A stretch of 64,000 bases of DNA. It comes from Streptosporangium carneum. GTDB lineage: Bacteria; Actinomycetota; Actinomycetes; Streptosporangiales; Streptosporangiaceae. How positions within the stretch are numbered: position 1 is the first letter of the stretch; every line of letters starts with the position of its first letter. A program made the position numbers and the translations under genes. The notes under the pieces are model-generated. The model made no database searches and was not told the DNA's origin. It saw only the letters and a list, made by a program, of their open reading frames with translations. Positions 62,723 through 64,000 of the stretch are shown here, piece after piece. Location of the stretch: the NCBI RefSeq assembly GCF_027922005.1, contig NZ_BSEV01000005.1, positions 186,001 through 250,000 of the forward strand, in the 5' to 3' direction.

Positions 62723-64000
62723 CCGCGCTCACCGGTCAGGCCGTGCCCCAGGCCGCTTCGGCCCCGGAGCGGCGGGGAGGCCGGCGGGCGTTCCGGTCCA
62801 CGGTCGTGGGGCCGGTCGCCCTCGGGGTGCTGGCGGTGCTGGCGGTCGTCGCACTGGTCGCGCCCGTGCTGGGGAGCGGTCCGGCGGTCACGGTGCGCGC
62901 CGCGGACGCGGTGCTCGGACCGAGCGCCGAGCACTGGCTCGGCACCGATCGGCTCGGCCGAGACGTGCTGGTTCGCACGCTGGTCGCGACCCGTACCTCC
63001 CTGCTGCTCGGCCTGGGCGCGGCCGCGGTGGCCGCGCTGGGCGGGGTGATCCTCGGCGGCGCGGTGGCCGCGGCCGGACCTCGGACACGATCGGCCGGCC
63101 TGCGTGTGCTCGACGCGGTGCTCGCCTTCCCCGCGATCCTGGTGGCGATCCTGGCCACCCTGGTCCTGCCGCAGGCGACCGGGAGCGCCGCGGTCGCGGT
63201 CGGCGTGGCCGGCGCCCCCGGGGTGGCCCGCATCGTGGTGACCCTGGCCATGACGGTGCTCGTCCGTGACCACGTCGCGGCGGCCAGAGGGTTCGGAGTC
63301 GGCCGGATCAGGGTGTTCGTACGGCACGTCGTGCCCAACATGGCCGACAGCCTCGCGGTGAGCCTGTCGGTGGTCGCGGGGATGAGCCTGGTCGTGGTCT
63401 CGTCGCTGAGCTTCCTCGGAGCCGGGGTCCAGCCGCCCGCGTACGACTGGGGCGGCATGCTGTCGCAGGGGGTCCGCGACCTCTACGTCACCCCGCTGGT
63501 CGCGCTGGCCCCGGCGGTCATGATCGCGCTGGCCGGGCTGGCCTTCGGCCTGCTTGGCGAGGCGCTGGCCCGCGTGGCCAATCCCTCGCTCTGGACGACC
63601 GGCGACGCCGGGCGCGACCGGCGGGCCCGGGCGGCATCCGGTGCGGAAGGCGCGGCGGACGAAGCCCCGGACGACATCTCGGAGGGTCCCGCCCTGCTCG
63701 ACGTTCGCGGCCTGACCGTCACGGTGGACGGGAGCCCGGGCAGCGCCGCCATCGTGTCCGGGGTGGACCTGCGGGTCGGCCGAGGTGAGATCCTCGGGCT
63801 GGTCGGCGAATCCGGGTCGGGCAAGTCGATGACGATGCTCGCCGTCGCCAGGCTCCTGCCGTACCCGGTCGGCTCAAGCGCTGACACGCTCACGCTCGAC
63901 GGGCGCGACCTGCGCTCCGACCGGCCGCGGGAGCTCAGGAGACTGCTCGGCACCGGGCTGGCGCTGGTCTTCCAGAACCCGGCGGCCTGCCTGAACCCCG
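62719..64000 (+). CDS. Fused DppC permease-DppD ATPase, 5' part
   Basis: At least 427 residues, cut by the window end; the frame from ATG 62719 has no stop. Residues 1-300 are a DppC permease: EHWLGTDRLGRDVLVR, EAA loop AARGFGVGRIRVFVRHVVPNM and SFLGAGVQPPAYDWG. After a polar linker (about 300-328) comes an ABC ATPase with Walker A GLVGESGSGKSM and the Q-loop LVFQNPAACLNP. Permease and ATPase of this importer are normally separate genes. The start overlaps the preceding stop (ATGA). Confidence 0.9.
   Translation, partial: MTALTGQAVPQAASAPERRGGRRAFRSTVVGPVALGVLAVLAVVALVAPVLGSGPAVTVRAADAVLGPSAEHWLGTDRLGRDVLVRTLVATRTSLLLGLGAAAVAALGGVILGGAVAAAGPRTRSAGLRVLDAVLAFPAILVAILATLVLPQATGSAAVAVGVAGAPGVARIVVTLAMTVLVRDHVAAARGFGVGRIRVFVRHVVPNMADSLAVSLSVVAGMSLVVVSSLSFLGAGVQPPAYDWGGMLSQGVRDLYVTPLVALAPAVMIALAGLAFGLLGEALARVANPSLWTTGDAGRDRRARAASGAEGAADEAPDDISEGPALLDVRGLTVTVDGSPGSAAIVSGVDLRVGRGEILGLVGESGSGKSMTMLAVARLLPYPVGSSADTLTLDGRDLRSDRPRELRRLLGTGLALVFQNPAACLNP

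Noticed and set aside
62719..64000. Frameshift or missing stop between dppC- and dppD-like parts
   Set aside because: The frame was followed codon by codon from 62719 to 64000 and a polar linker joins the domains without a stop, so a real fusion is preferred, though a sequence error cannot be excluded.

Overview
The window is about 70% GC, and every family recognised is typical of high-GC Gram-positive bacteria. The gene order holA - rpsT - lepA - hemW - hrcA - dnaJ - rsmE - HIT - phoH - ybeY - CBS/CorC - cytidine deaminase-like - era - leuA is a conserved actinobacterial backbone. The accessory content (many secreted or Pro-rich membrane proteins, a GH18 chitinase, DUF3097, DUF2630 and an Rsb stress module) points to a mycelial actinomycete, probably Streptosporangiales. 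The genus is an inference. No rRNA, tRNA, CRISPR array, prophage or insertion sequence was seen.

Layout. 0-7.4 kb: the 3' end of an SPFH protein, then a minus-strand block aceB-glcD-glcE-glcF-iclR that oxidises glycolate to glyoxylate and condenses it with acetyl-CoA to malate. 7.5-10 kb: a DUF4097 lipoprotein and the ribosome-associated GTPase HflX. 10-16 kb: a six-gene minus-strand partner-switching cassette (RsbR, RsbS, RsbT, a HATPase-phosphatase fusion, a hybrid histidine kinase and a REC-PP2C phosphatase) with overlapping ends. 16.8-19 kb: hutI and a DegV protein. 19.3-23.7 kb: comEA and comEC, littered with short tandem duplications. 23.8-26 kb: a secreted tandem SMI1/KNR4 protein and a zinc-ribbon microprotein. 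26-31.5 kb: holA, rpsT, a GH18-like secreted protein and lepA. 31.8-37 kb: an accessory insertion with a MOSC protein, a GH18 chitinase and a two-gene membrane system sharing an unusual Gly-rich motif. 37-43.8 kb: hemW, three minus-strand membrane/DUF genes, then hrcA-dnaJ2-rsmE under a CIRCE operator. 44-51 kb: an ECF sigma factor with its membrane partner, then HIT, phoH, ybeY, CBS/CorC, a lipoprotein, a degenerate cytidine deaminase and era. 51.5-57 kb: a membrane-anchored substrate-binding protein with a polytopic partner, GNAT, DUF2630 and leuA with a leucine leader peptide. 57.3-59.9 kb: a PadR repressor divergent from a membrane protein and a carotenoid oxygenase. 60-64 kb: a Dpp-type peptide importer whose second permease is fused to the ATPase and runs off the window.

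Regulation. Several genes (degV, comEA, the SMI1 gene, the MOSC gene, HIT, the deaminase-like gene, the leu leader peptide and padR) have a TANNNT hexamer ending 6-7 bases before the start codon, which indicates leaderless mRNAs. Other recognisable signals are a CIRCE operator, a palindromic operator in the chitinase promoter, direct repeats in the padR divergent promoter, a leuA attenuator-like hairpin and many GC-rich terminator hairpins. The least explained items are the paired proteins at 34675-36794, the secreted SMI1 protein, the anchored substrate-binding protein without a transporter, and the repeat-rich spacers.
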